Source: Cytophagales bacterium
Lineage (GTDB): Bacteria > Bacteroidota > Bacteroidia > Cytophagales > Microscillaceae
Assembly (NCBI GenBank): GCA_013298075.1
Contig: JAAFJG010000034.1
Span: 1-47,890 of the forward strand
Length of the DNA: 47,890 bases
Direction of reading: 5' to 3'
Below, piece by piece: positions 1 through 8,667 of this stretch. Position numbers and translations under genes: made by a program. The notes under the pieces are model-generated. The model worked only from the letters and a program-made list of their open reading frames with translations, did no database searches and had not been told where the DNA came from. Each line of letters starts with the position of its first letter. Position 1 is the stretch's first letter.

Positions 1-77
1 ATTTCGAACAGAGAAGTTAAGCCCACTGGAGCCAATGGTACTGCAGTCAAATGTGGGAGAGTAGGTAGATGCCAGAC
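1..77 (+). rRNA. rrf: 5S ribosomal RNA, 3' part
   Basis: The window opens inside a 5S rRNA gene. The conserved segments GAACAGAGAAGTTAAGCCC and GGGAGAGTAGGTAGATGCCA are visible and pair as expected for the 5S helices. About 35-40 bases of the 5' end lie outside the window. The 3' end is set at about base 77, just before an AT-rich spacer and the terminator. This is probably the last gene of an rRNA operon running in from the left. Confidence 0.93.
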
Positions 78-89
78 CTAATATTTATA

Positions 90-125
90 AGCCTTAGTTA
101 CAAAAGTAACTAAGGCTTTTTTTTT
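90..125 (+). terminator. rRNA operon terminator
   Basis: A perfect 12-bp stem (AGCCTTAGTTAC at 90-101 with GTAACTAAGGCT at 106-117) and an AAAA loop are followed by an unbroken T run. This is a classic Rho-independent terminator placed directly after the 5S gene. It also separates the rRNA operon from the convergent RNA ligase gene. Confidence 0.93.
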
Positions 126-143
126 AAAGAAAAAAAATGAAAA

Positions 144-1136
144 TTACTCAAATTTCAATAAAAATTCAGGATTAATTACTTTAAAAGATACTCTTCCGTG
201 TGCGGTTTCATATATTTCCTGTAAAGGACGTAAAACTAAACCTTCTCTTTGTGTATTTTTTTCTAAAACTGATTTTCCTATTGATTTTTTGACCAAATCA
301 GGAATATTATTTATCAAAATAAAATCTTTGTCTAGAATAGGTACAGATTTCAATGCTAACTTTTGAATACTTTGGGTAAATTCTTCAAAATCTAAATATT
401 TGTATTTATCAATATCAAATATATTGAAAAAAAACACGCTTTGTCCTTTGATTTTATATTTATTTTTTTGTACTCCTTCACCAATCAATTCACCTTGTAA
501 AGCCCAATTCCCTCCTAATGCGAGTAGTTTTTCTTCTATTTTTTCTTTTTTGGCTACTTCCCAATACGTATTTTTTTCTGTTTCACGAATCTGATAATTA
601 CGACTACATACGCCAAAAATACCATTTTTGACAAAGTAAGTAACTGAACTTCCATCTAATTTTTCTGCTACGTAAAATAGTTGATTTTGATATTGATCTA
701 ATAAATTTTGTAATACTTGTATGCGTGTTTCGTCTGTTTTTGGAATAAAACCTGGAAAAAAACCTTCTATTTCACCACTCAAATTTGCAGGAATTGGCGG
801 TTCATATTTCTCAATACCTAAAATTTCTGTTACATCAGCATCTTCTTCAATAATTGTATCAGCAGGCAAAAAATGTAAAGGCAAACAAATTCCTTGCGAA
901 ATTTGTCCTCGCAAACGCACTGTTTTAATTCTAAAATTTCTTGCACTCAAAAATTCAAAGGTAGGAATTTTTGGCATAATACTGTCTATTTCACAATAAA
1001 CACATAAATCTCCCACTTGAAATTCTTCTTTTTTGACCACTAATTCCCAACCTAATACAGTTGCTTTCAATATGGCATCTGCATCGGGAATAGATTCGAG
1101 GCTTTTAATTCTTTGGATACTTGCTAATTTTCTCAT
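144..1136 (-). CDS. ATP-dependent RNA ligase, DraRnl (Rnl5)-like
   Basis: The 330-residue protein has the layout of the Deinococcus radiodurans RNA ligase family: an N-terminal OB-like domain (about residues 1-100) followed by a nucleotidyltransferase domain. Motif I is EKLDGS with the AMP-accepting lysine at K159. The RNY segment follows near 179, motif III/IIIa lies at about 211-245 (LQGELIGEG and VFFFNIFD), motif IV is REGLVLRP at 297-304, and motif V carries K319 and K328. DNA ligases have the opposite domain order (OB domain after the catalytic core) and are longer, so an RNA-sealing enzyme fits better. Family members seal nicked or broken RNA 3'-OH/5'-PO4 ends through an enzyme-AMP intermediate; the cellular substrate is unknown. 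It is transcribed alone, towards the rRNA operon, with no RNA-repair partner (kinase/phosphatase or RtcB) next to it. Confidence 0.85.
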   Translation of the reverse strand: MRKLASIQRIKSLESIPDADAILKATVLGWELVVKKEEFQVGDLCVYCEIDSIMPKIPTFEFLSARNFRIKTVRLRGQISQGICLPLHFLPADTIIEEDADVTEILGIEKYEPPIPANLSGEIEGFFPGFIPKTDETRIQVLQNLLDQYQNQLFYVAEKLDGSSVTYFVKNGIFGVCSRNYQIRETEKNTYWEVAKKEKIEEKLLALGGNWALQGELIGEGVQKNKYKIKGQSVFFFNIFDIDKYKYLDFEEFTQSIQKLALKSVPILDKDFILINNIPDLVKKSIGKSVLEKNTQREGLVLRPLQEIYETAHGRVSFKVINPEFLLKFE

Positions 1137-1313
1137 AAAAGTTATGTTTATTTTTTACGTTTTTTGTATTTGAAAATGGTATATATTATTCCTATAACCT
1201 GATGTCTTTGTAAAAAGTTTAATGAGTTCTTTATTTTTTACAAAAAAGTTTTTTATCAATTTTAAAAAAACAAAAAATATTTCATTCCTTTCTTACTTTT
1301 GAATATTTATATT

Positions 1314-1321
1314 TATTTTTG
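1314..1321 (+). promoter_or_regulatory. possible -7 element for the agmatine deiminase gene
   Basis: TATTTTTG matches the Bacteroidota -7 consensus TAnnTTTG and is followed by GCATCA, 38 bases before the chosen ATG. A second match, TACTTTTG at 1294-1301, lies just upstream. Neither has a clear TTTG 19-21 bases before it, so confidence is modest. Transcription from here would exclude a start codon at 1299. Confidence 0.4.
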
Positions 1322-1358
1322 CATCAAGTTTAAAAATCAAATTTATCAATTTAAAACT

Positions 1359-2405
1359 ATGCAAACCATTACTCCAAAGTCTTTGGGCTTTTATTTTCCT
1401 GCGGAATGGCACACTCAAGAAGCAGTTTGGCTTTCTTTTCCTCATAATAAAAATACTTGGGAAGGAAAAAAACTACACAATATTTATCCATCTTATTTTC
1501 AATTTATGGCAGAAATTGCAGAAGTAGAAAAAGTAAGAATTAATTGTACTGAAAACGTAAAAATTTGGTTAGAGAATGAATTAAAAAACCAAAAAATCAA
1601 CCTCAAAAATGTTGAACTATATTTGCACCCAACCAATGATTCTTGGTGCAGAGACCACGGTCCCGCATTTTTATTGCATCAACAAAAAAAAGAAAAAGTA
1701 ATCATAAATTGGGAATATAACGCTTGGGGAGGAAAATATCCGCCTTTTGATGATGATAATAATATTCCAATTCATATTTCAAAAACATTAAACTTACCTA
1801 TTTTTAATACAGGAATTATAATGGAAGGAGGTTCGGTAGATTTTAATGGAGAAGGAACTCTTTTGACTACTACAAATTGTCTTTTGAATAAAAATCGAAA
1901 TCCACATTTATCACAAACACAAATTGAAAAATATCTTTGCGATTTTTATGGCGTAAATCAAGTTATTTGGTTGGGTGAGGGAATTGTAGGCGATGATACT
2001 GACGGACATATTGACGATATTACTCGTTTTATTAATAAAAATACGGTGGTTACGGTGATAGAAAAAAATAAAAATGACGAAAATTATCATTATTTGCAAG
2101 AAAATTTTGAAAAACTACAAAATATTCAACTTGTCAATGGTGAAAAATTACAAATTATTACTTTGCCTATGCCAACGCCTTATTTTATGGATAATGAAAG
2201 ATTACCTGCCTCTTACGCCAATTTTTTGATTATAAATGAAAAAGTAATTGTGCCTACTTTCAAATGTGAAAATGATAAAATTGCTTTAGGAATTTTACAG
2301 GAATGTTTTCCAAAACATAAAATTGTGGGCATAGATGCCAGTGATATTATTTGGGGTTTGGGAAGTTTTCATTGCTTGAGCCAACAAGAACCTGCAATCG
2401 TTTGA
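1359..2405 (+). CDS. aguA: agmatine deiminase / peptidyl-arginine deiminase family
   Basis: This 348-residue enzyme belongs to the guanidine-modifying superfamily that converts agmatine to N-carbamoylputrescine and ammonia in putrescine synthesis. Family landmarks are WCRDHGP (substrate binding), MEGGSVDFNGEG, the DTDGHIDDITRF segment with the catalytic histidine, and a C-terminal FHCLSQQEP that carries the nucleophilic cysteine. The ATG at 1359 was chosen because the protein then begins MQTITPKSLGF, the usual family start, and because the reading frame upstream runs over probable promoter sequence. N-carbamoylputrescine amidase, often its neighbour, is not in the window. It is cytoplasmic with no signal peptide. 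Secreted peptidyl-arginine deiminases such as that of Porphyromonas share the fold but have long extensions that are absent here. Confidence 0.88.
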   Translation: MQTITPKSLGFYFPAEWHTQEAVWLSFPHNKNTWEGKKLHNIYPSYFQFMAEIAEVEKVRINCTENVKIWLENELKNQKINLKNVELYLHPTNDSWCRDHGPAFLLHQQKKEKVIINWEYNAWGGKYPPFDDDNNIPIHISKTLNLPIFNTGIIMEGGSVDFNGEGTLLTTTNCLLNKNRNPHLSQTQIEKYLCDFYGVNQVIWLGEGIVGDDTDGHIDDITRFINKNTVVTVIEKNKNDENYHYLQENFEKLQNIQLVNGEKLQIITLPMPTPYFMDNERLPASYANFLIINEKVIVPTFKCENDKIALGILQECFPKHKIVGIDASDIIWGLGSFHCLSQQEPAIV

Positions 2406-2480
2406 AAAAATGGCAAATAATTTGCTAATAGTATTTATATAAAAATAACAAGAATTTTTTTTACTTTTCTAAGATTTTTT

Positions 2481-2903
2481 ATGGAAAATACAAGGGAGTT
2501 AATTTATGAGTCAGATTTTTCAAAAATGTATTTGGAAAAATATTTAGATTTGATGTACGTAGAATTATTAGGTGTGATTGATAATGAAAATTACAAAGCA
2601 ACTTTTAATATGATGTCTGAAAAAGCCTTAGAAAATGGCGTTAGACGTTTATTAGTCAATCAATCTACGATGCAAAAATCAAGTATGGAAGCAAAAGCGT
2701 GGTTGGTAACTAAATGGTTGCCGAGTGCAAGGCAAACTTTTGGCGATAGAATGCGTGCTGGAATTGTACTTTCTAAAAGCATTTTTATCAAAATTGGAGG
2801 CGAATACATTATTAGTGCTGTAAGAATGGTAAGTAAATTTGATGTGCGTTCTTTTGGAGATGTAGAAACTGCTCGCACTTGGCTTTTGAATGATTTAAAC
2901 TAA
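2481..2903 (+). CDS. STAS/SpoIIAA-like small protein
   Basis: This 140-residue cytoplasmic protein has no signal peptide or membrane segment. Its pattern of short strands and helices (YVELLGVIDNENYKATF, RRLLVNQST, then a C-terminal TARTWLL helix) resembles the SpoIIAA-like/STAS proteins common in Cytophagales, which end in a DVETARTWL-type helix. I see no catalytic motif. The gene follows the deiminase by 75 bases on the same strand and ends just before a terminator, so the two could share a transcript. If the assignment is right it could be a protein-binding partner in a switch. The assignment rests on overall pattern only. Confidence 0.5.
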   Translation: MENTRELIYESDFSKMYLEKYLDLMYVELLGVIDNENYKATFNMMSEKALENGVRRLLVNQSTMQKSSMEAKAWLVTKWLPSARQTFGDRMRAGIVLSKSIFIKIGGEYIISAVRMVSKFDVRSFGDVETARTWLLNDLN

Positions 2904-2951
2904 ATTTATTGGATATAATTATATCTAATGAATTGACAATCAATATTTTAA

Positions 2952-2988
2952 ACCTATAATATCTAAAAAATATTGTAGGTATTTTTTG
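2952..2988 (+). terminator. terminator after the STAS-like gene
   Basis: An 11-bp stem (ACCTATAATAT at 2952-2962 with ATATTGTAGGT at 2970-2980, one G-T pair) is followed by ATTTTTTG. The rest of the 2904-3109 spacer is AT-rich and shows no further feature. Confidence 0.7.
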
Positions 2989-3109
2989 TTTTTGGATAAA
3001 ATAAAGTAAATAATTAGACGCATAAAATACTAATCAGAAACAAAAAACGTTTTTTAAGAGTACATTCTATTGATTTATTCCAATCCATTTTCAACTCAAA
3101 AAAAATATT

Positions 3110-3715
3110 ATGAAATTTTTTTGTCTATTTATTTGTTTATATTTTATTGCTAATTTTATCTATTCGCAAAAAAAAGATATTGTAGCATATCTTACAATAT
3201 TTCAAAAAAATGAAGAGAAAAAAATCAGAAGTTCTGATGCTCAAAAAATTGTTTTTGATAATTTTATCAATGATAAAGATAAAAATTTGATAGAATCGAA
3301 TGCAAAAGAAGTAGAAGAAGGTGGCGATATTCATCTCAAATCTTATCAAATGAGAATTTTTGAAACGAAAAATAAAAAATATATTATTGCTGTTTTTGGA
3401 ATGAATTGTTGGACAGGTTGTATTAGTGATATAAATGAATTGTATTTTTTTGATGAAAATATGAAAGATATAACTCAAAAAATATTACCCAAAACTAAAA
3501 TTATTACTTATTTTCAAAAGTTTGTAAAAAAAGAAGTAAATATCGAAAGTGCTTTTTTGGCTGATATATTATCAGATAAATCTAAAATTACGCTTTATTT
3601 ATCTCCCAATTATTTAACTATGAAAGAACAAGAATTAGTTGATAATGTTGCTTTTTTGGAATTTGATAAGAAAAAAGGTAATTTTAAATTTGTGGAAGAG
3701 AAAATAAAAAAATAG
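3110..3715 (+). CDS. secreted hypothetical protein
   Basis: This 201-residue protein begins with a clear Sec signal peptide (KFFCLFICLYFIANFIYS, probable cleavage before QKK), so it is expected in the periplasm or on the surface. The mature part is rich in lysine, aspartate and glutamate and contains a WTGCISDINELYFFD stretch, with two cysteines five residues apart (NCWTGC) that could form a disulfide. I recognise no family. The gene stands alone and converges on the AAA+ ATPase gene across a shared terminator. The start is the first ATG and sets the signal peptide correctly. Confidence 0.65.
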   Translation: MKFFCLFICLYFIANFIYSQKKDIVAYLTIFQKNEEKKIRSSDAQKIVFDNFINDKDKNLIESNAKEVEEGGDIHLKSYQMRIFETKNKKYIIAVFGMNCWTGCISDINELYFFDENMKDITQKILPKTKIITYFQKFVKKEVNIESAFLADILSDKSKITLYLSPNYLTMKEQELVDNVAFLEFDKKKGNFKFVEEKIKK

Positions 3716-3725
3716 GAGAAAAAAA

Positions 3726-3755
3726 AACGCTACAAAAAAATTGTAGCGTTTTTTT
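3726..3755. terminator. bidirectional terminator
   Basis: A perfect 10-bp stem (AACGCTACAA at 3726-3735 with TTGTAGCGTT at 3741-3750) has A-rich sequence on one side and T-rich sequence on the other. It can therefore end transcription of both converging genes. Confidence 0.85.
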
Positions 3756-3770
3756 ATTATTATATCAATA

Positions 3771-4958
3771 TTACAAATCTGTACTCGGTGCTGTTTTTCG
3801 CATACGTTTTAGGATTCGAATATCATTTTCAATATAACTAACCAAAGGTTGAATATAAGAAGGAAGCATTTCGATATCGATTTGATTTGCCAACATTTGC
3901 GTCATATTATAAATATATGCCCCTGTGGCTTCATTGTGTCGATATACTTCTACAATATCATCATCAGCCAAAATTTTAAAATCTTCCATTTCAGAAATTT
4001 TAAGCGATTTTAAGATGATTAATTTGATATTTTGTTTAGTCAATTCTCCAAAAGATAAAATCTTATTAAAACGCCCCGGACGTTGTGCGGCTGCATCAAC
4101 CAACCACAAACTATTGGTAGTTGCCAAAATTCCAACGTTAGGATTTATTTTTTCTACGCCATCTAATACATCTAAAAAATCTCCTAACATAGGCGTGTGC
4201 GAATACATATCTCTATTACCCAATTCCAAATCTACATCATCTAAAATAATCAAAGAAGGGGCTAAAATATTAGCAAATCTTACGGCATTTTTGATGGCAT
4301 TGGTAGATGCTTTTAAGACTGTAACGCCCAATCTTTGTAATTCATTTGCCAAAACGATAACCGATTCTGTTTTTCCACAACCAGGCACGCCTACAAATAA
4401 ATATCGTAGAATTTTTTGTCTTTTTTCAAATATTGTTTTGTATGCTTTTAAATCTTGAATAATAGCATCAGGCAAATAAATATCGTCAAAGCTTCTGTCA
4501 GGAAGTTCGTGTTTATAGAAATTTTGAAAATCATCATCTTCTACATTGATATATGCCCCCTTAAATTGACTATGAAATAAGGCATTATCTAACAAATATT
4601 CATGAAAATTTTGCCCAAAAAAATCAAATTCATTTTGCGAAGTCAAAGAACATTCGTGATACAAAGTAATATCATTTTCCCAATAAGATTTAAAAAATAA
4701 TAGCACTTGTTTTCCTTCCATTTCAACAATAATATAAGTACTTTTTACATTATCATTGCTGATACTACTCGTAAAATTACCGTCCTCGATGATGCTAATA
4801 ACCGAAAAAGGTCTGTCTGCTTCGGTCAATTCGATAACTCCTTGGTGTAAATTAGAAAAAAACTCAAAAAATAAATTACGCACCAACACAGGAATACGGC
4901 GTGGGTAAGTATATAAAGCTTGATGAGTTTTTGTAATGTTGATTTTTATTTTTTTCAC
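3771..4958 (-). CDS. AAA+ family ATPase
   Basis: This 395-residue protein has an N-terminal domain of about 160 residues that I cannot place and a C-terminal AAA+ module. Walker A is GVPGCGKT at 190-197, Walker B is LIILDDVD ending near D243, sensor 1 is ATTN near 279-282, and the arginine-finger region is QRPGRF at 292-297. This is the arrangement of classical AAA proteins (RPGRF as in FtsH, Cdc48 and BCS1), which remodel or unfold proteins or complexes. There are no membrane segments and no protease domain, so it is probably a stand-alone remodelling ATPase whose N-domain picks the client. It has its own strong promoter at 5066-5096 and no operon partner, so context does not reveal the client. 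Confidence 0.8.
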   Translation of the reverse strand: MKKIKINITKTHQALYTYPRRIPVLVRNLFFEFFSNLHQGVIELTEADRPFSVISIIEDGNFTSSISNDNVKSTYIIVEMEGKQVLLFFKSYWENDITLYHECSLTSQNEFDFFGQNFHEYLLDNALFHSQFKGAYINVEDDDFQNFYKHELPDRSFDDIYLPDAIIQDLKAYKTIFEKRQKILRYLFVGVPGCGKTESVIVLANELQRLGVTVLKASTNAIKNAVRFANILAPSLIILDDVDLELGNRDMYSHTPMLGDFLDVLDGVEKINPNVGILATTNSLWLVDAAAQRPGRFNKILSFGELTKQNIKLIILKSLKISEMEDFKILADDDIVEVYRHNEATGAYIYNMTQMLANQIDIEMLPSYIQPLVSYIENDIRILKRMRKTAPSTDL

Positions 4959-5065
4959 TTGAAAATAAATGTTAAGATGATTTTAATAAAGTAATAAACA
5001 AAATGTTTTGTAAGTTTATTTGCAAAGATTAAGTGTAAATAAAAGTGAGTATTTTTTTGAGAGTT

Positions 5066-5096
5066 CAAAGGTATGATTTTTTTTTGTAAATACAAA
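5066..5096 (-). promoter_or_regulatory. promoter of the AAA+ ATPase gene
   Basis: Read on the minus strand, TTTG (5096-5093), 19 bases, then TACCTTTG (5073-5066) is a full match to the Bacteroidota housekeeping promoter. Transcription would start about 100 bases before the ATG at 4958, leaving a longish AT-rich leader. Confidence 0.75.
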
Positions 5097-5398
5097 GAAA
5101 AATCTATAAAATTTTGATAGAACAGTTAAAAAAAAAATTCAACCTTTTCATATTGCTTTCATTTGGGTTGATTGTTATTAAATTTTGTTTAATGTTATTA
5201 AATATAAGATAAACAATATATAAATAAAAATAAAATATAAACACGTGCTAAAAAGAGTATTTTTATAGAATATAGGTCAAAATACCTTACCAAAATACTA
5301 AAATGGCGTATTTTTATATTTTTATTTGTGCCATATTTTGTTCATTTTATTTAAAATATTTTTTTGTTTAATTATTAAAAAAAATAATTGAACAAAAA

Positions 5399-5430
5399 TT
5401 TGGAATTCTGTTTAATGTAGTTTATCTTTG
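5399..5430 (+). promoter_or_regulatory. promoter of the ECF sigma factor gene
   Basis: TTTG at 5399-5402, a 20-base spacer, then TATCTTTG at 5423-5430 is a perfect Bacteroidota promoter about 50 bases before the sigma factor start codon. The sigma gene therefore looks driven by the housekeeping sigma rather than by an autoregulatory ECF promoter. The rest of the 4959-5479 spacer is AT-rich with no visible gene. Confidence 0.8.
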
Positions 5431-5479
5431 CTACAGGAAAAAACAAAATAAGTTATCAACTTTTTAAACTAATACTTTT

Positions 5480-5986
5480 ATGGCAACTTTGAATTTGAAT
5501 ACACTTGATAAAATCTCTAAATCTTTAAGACCTTTTGCTTTAAGATTGACAAAAGATGGCGATGATGCCGATGATTTATTACAAGAAACGATGCTAAAAG
5601 CTTTTACAAATTACGAAAAATTTACAGATGGAACGAATTTGAAAGCGTGGCTTTATACAATAATGAAAAATACATTTATCACAAATTATCAACGTGATTT
5701 ACGTAGAAATACATTTATAGATACAACTGAAAATATGCACTTTTTGAATAATCGTGAACATCAAATAGAAAATTTGGTAAACTCTACATTTATGATGGAA
5801 GATATTGACCACGCAATTTCAAGATTGGAAGAATGTTACAGAGACCCGTTTGTGATGCATTACAGAGGTTTTAAATACCATGAAATTGCAGACAGATTGA
5901 ATATTCCGATTGGAACTGTAAAAAATAGAATACATATTGCTCGCAAAGAATTGAAAGATTGTTTGACGCAATATGCCACGATCTAG
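5480..5986 (+). CDS. RNA polymerase sigma factor, ECF type
   Basis: This 168-residue protein has the two ECF sigma domains. Region 2 (about residues 10-75) includes DGDDADDLLQETMLKAF and the -10-recognition stretch LKAWLYTIMKNTFI. Region 4 (about 110-165) has the helix-turn-helix YHEIADRLNIPIGTVKNRI. The family directs RNA polymerase to a dedicated promoter set. No anti-sigma factor gene lies on either side, unlike most ECF loci, so control is probably transcriptional or by a distant partner. The gene is monocistronic, between its own promoter at 5399 and a repeat-filled spacer. Confidence 0.92.
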   Translation: MATLNLNTLDKISKSLRPFALRLTKDGDDADDLLQETMLKAFTNYEKFTDGTNLKAWLYTIMKNTFITNYQRDLRRNTFIDTTENMHFLNNREHQIENLVNSTFMMEDIDHAISRLEECYRDPFVMHYRGFKYHEIADRLNIPIGTVKNRIHIARKELKDCLTQYATI

Positions 5987-6020
5987 GCTCAGGCGAACAC
6001 TAATATAAATCATATAAAAT

Positions 6021-6060
6021 ACCCAATTTTAATTTAAAAAATTATTTTTGGGTTATTTTT
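6021..6060 (+). terminator. weak terminator after the sigma gene
   Basis: ACCCAA (6021-6026) pairs with TTGGGT (6048-6053). AT-rich flanks extend the stem imperfectly and a T-rich run follows. The position fits, but the stem is weak. Confidence 0.5.
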
Positions 6061-6065
6061 TTGCT

Positions 6066-6184
6066 AAAAATTTCATCTTAAAAATCTGTGTTTTATCTGC
6101 TCAATCCGTATCATCTGTGTTCCATTTTTAGAACACAGATGATACGGATTATACAAATTAGCACGGATTTTTTCTTGATATATT
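6066..6184. repeat. dispersed palindromic repeat, copy 1
   Basis: The core is a perfect 20-bp inverted repeat (6103-6122 with 6131-6150) around an 8-base loop. The half-site begins AATCCGTATCATCTGTGTTC. About 115 bases including the flanks are clearly related to 46951-47071, and the core without its outer arm recurs at 11278-11320. It lies between genes and contains no reading frame. Confidence 0.85.
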
Positions 6185-6271
6185 ATTATTAAAAAATAAA
6201 GTAGAGTAATATTTCCTCCAATTTTTACAAAATTTAACCATAAAAAATTAGTAATTTTTTAAAAAATAGAT

Positions 6272-6279
6272 TATCTTTG
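6272..6279 (+). promoter_or_regulatory. -7 element for the helicase gene
   Basis: TATCTTTG followed by GCAG matches the Bacteroidota -7 element, 28 bases before the helicase ATG. The -33 region is poor (TTAG near 6248). Confidence 0.55.
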
Positions 6280-6307
6280 CAGAAAAAAACATCATAAACA
6301 AAAAAAT

Positions 6308-8596
6308 ATGAATTTTTTAGATGGCTTAAATCCTCCTCAAAAAGAGGCAGTTTTATATACTGAAGGTCCTTTGATGATTATCGCAGGAGCAGGCTCAGGC
6401 AAAACACGCGTGCTTACGTTGCGTGTTGCACAACTTTTGGAAGAAGGAATCGAGCCATATCAAATTTTATCTTTGACTTTTACGAATAAAGCAGCCAAAG
6501 AAATGAGAGAACGCATCGAAAAAATTGTCGGAGCAGAAGCAAAAAATCTTTGGATGGGAACTTTTCACTCGGTTTTTTCACGTATTTTAAGAAGTGAAGG
6601 ATCGAGATTAGGATATGATAGTAATTTTACTATTTATGATACAGAAGATTCGAAAACGTTGCTGAAATCTATTCTCAAAGAACAAAATTTAGATGAAAAA
6701 ATATATCGTATTAATAACGTATTGAGTAGAATCTCGGGAGCAAAAAATAAACTCATTACGTATAAATTATATACGCAAAGCGAAGTATTGAGAGCAGAAG
6801 ATATATCGAGCAAAATGCCTGAACTCTATCGAATATACGAAATTTATCAAAAAAAATGTTACAAAGCCAATGCAATGGATTTTGACGATTTGTTGCTTTT
6901 GACTAATATTTTATTGCGTGACCATGTAGATATTCGTGAAAAATATCAAAAAAAATTTCAATATGTAATGATTGATGAGTTTCAAGATACCAATGTTTCA
7001 CAATATAATATCGTCAGAATGTTATCTCAACAACATCAAAATATTTGTGTAGTGGGAGATGATGCACAAAGTATTTATGCGTTTCGAGGAGCAGATATTC
7101 AAAATATTCTTAATTTTGAAAAAGATTATCCAACGTTAAAAACAGTGAGATTAGAACAAAATTATCGTTCTACGAATAATATTGTGCAAGCCGCCAATTC
7201 AGTTATTGCCAAAAATAAATCACAATTAAGAAAAAGTGTTTGGACAGAAAATGACGAAGGAAACAAAATAAAAGTCGTAAAAACGATGTCCGATACAGAA
7301 GAAGGAAGATTGGTAGCGGATACAATTTTTGAAGAAAAACATCAAAATAGTTGGAAAAACGAAGATTTTGCCATTTTATATCGCACCAATGCACAATCCA
7401 GAATTATGGAAGAGGCATTGAGAAGAAAAAATATTAAATATAAAATTGTAGGCGGTTTTTCTTTTTATCAACGCAAAGAAGTAAAAGATTTGTTAGCTTA
7501 TTTTCGTTATACAGTCAATCAACGTGATGACGAGGCTTTTAAAAGAATCATTAATTTACCCAAAAGAGGCATTGGAGATACAAGTGTCGCCACTTTATTA
7601 GCGTTGGCTGGTGAAAAAGGAATTACTGTTTGGGAATTATTGACTTTGCATAAAGACGATATTTCGAACCGAATTTTAGGAGTTTTAGAAGTTTTTACGA
7701 CTTTAATCCAAAAATTTATTGACTTATTAAACACCAAAAATGCACACGAATTGGCAGTAATTATTGCTAAAAATTCAGGGCTTTTACAGGAATTATATGA
7801 AGATAAATCAATTGAAGGTATTTCGAGATACGAAAACATGCAAGGTTTATTAAATGGAATTAGTGAATTTGTGGACAATGAAGAAAATATAGATAAAAAT
7901 TTAGCCACTTTTTTGCAACAAGTTACCTTAGTTACGAGTCTTGATGAAAGTTCGAAAGATGAAGACCAAGATAAAGTTACTTTGATGACTATTCACTCTG
8001 CCAAAGGTTTGGAATTTAAGCACGTTTTTGTGGTCGGAATGGAAGAAAACTTGTTTCCTTCGCAAATGGCGAATAATTCTTTGGCATCAATAGAAGAAGA
8101 AAGACGTTTGTTTTATGTGGCGGTTACACGTGCGGAACAAAAACTAACTTTGACTTATGCCCAAAGTCGTTATTATTTTGGTAATTTGCAACAATCAGAA
8201 AAAAGTCGTTTTTTAGAAGAAATTGATGCCCAATTTTTACAAGTTGATGGCGGAATTTCTCGCTGGACAAGGCAGGAAATGATGAATAAAATTGAACAAA
8301 AAAATGAAAGTACAAATTTTAATTTTTCGAATCAATTTAAAAATTCTTCGCCTGCGGCTTATACACGCATCACGAACACAACTCAAAAAACGAACTCAAC
8401 GGACTTTAAACCAAGTAATGTAGCAGAATTAAAGGTAGGAATGAAAGTGGAACATCAAAAATTTGGAGTTGGAGTTATCAGAGAATTGCAAAATTTTCAA
8501 GATGATAAAAAAGCAGTCATTGATTTTCAAACTGCAGGTGAAAAAACTTTATTATTGAGTTTTGCTAAGTTACAAATTTTGAAAATGCACGACTAA
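6308..8596 (+). CDS. uvrD: UvrD/PcrA-type superfamily 1A DNA helicase
   Basis: This 762-residue 3'-5' helicase carries all SF1A motifs: Walker A AGAGSGKT at 26-33, Ia LTFTNKAAKEM near 55, II IDEFQD near 220, III GDDAQSIYAFRGA near 250, IV LEQNYRS, V MTIHSAKGLEFKHVF near 558, and VI LFYVAVTRAEQ near 600. The last 55 residues (LKVGMKVEHQKFGVGVI onward) form the Tudor-like C-terminal domain of PcrA/UvrD, which binds RNA polymerase in characterised members. Known roles are nucleotide excision repair, removal of blocked replication forks and backtracking of stalled polymerase. Length matches the family (about 720-780), so the gene is complete. It is monocistronic. Confidence 0.95.
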   Translation: MNFLDGLNPPQKEAVLYTEGPLMIIAGAGSGKTRVLTLRVAQLLEEGIEPYQILSLTFTNKAAKEMRERIEKIVGAEAKNLWMGTFHSVFSRILRSEGSRLGYDSNFTIYDTEDSKTLLKSILKEQNLDEKIYRINNVLSRISGAKNKLITYKLYTQSEVLRAEDISSKMPELYRIYEIYQKKCYKANAMDFDDLLLLTNILLRDHVDIREKYQKKFQYVMIDEFQDTNVSQYNIVRMLSQQHQNICVVGDDAQSIYAFRGADIQNILNFEKDYPTLKTVRLEQNYRSTNNIVQAANSVIAKNKSQLRKSVWTENDEGNKIKVVKTMSDTEEGRLVADTIFEEKHQNSWKNEDFAILYRTNAQSRIMEEALRRKNIKYKIVGGFSFYQRKEVKDLLAYFRYTVNQRDDEAFKRIINLPKRGIGDTSVATLLALAGEKGITVWELLTLHKDDISNRILGVLEVFTTLIQKFIDLLNTKNAHELAVIIAKNSGLLQELYEDKSIEGISRYENMQGLLNGISEFVDNEENIDKNLATFLQQVTLVTSLDESSKDEDQDKVTLMTIHSAKGLEFKHVFVVGMEENLFPSQMANNSLASIEEERRLFYVAVTRAEQKLTLTYAQSRYYFGNLQQSEKSRFLEEIDAQFLQVDGGISRWTRQEMMNKIEQKNESTNFNFSNQFKNSSPAAYTRITNTTQKTNSTDFKPSNVAELKVGMKVEHQKFGVGVIRELQNFQDDKKAVIDFQTAGEKTLLLSFAKLQILKMHD

Positions 8597-8667
8597 GTTA
8601 TGTTAAATTGATTTTTTTGTACCTTTACACAAATTAAAAAAAAATTATGTCAGAAGAATAATTTAAT

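Noticed and set aside
3925-4458. 177-codon plus-strand frame opposite the AAA+ ATPase
   Set aside because: It mirrors the Walker-motif region and has no recognisable start context or family.
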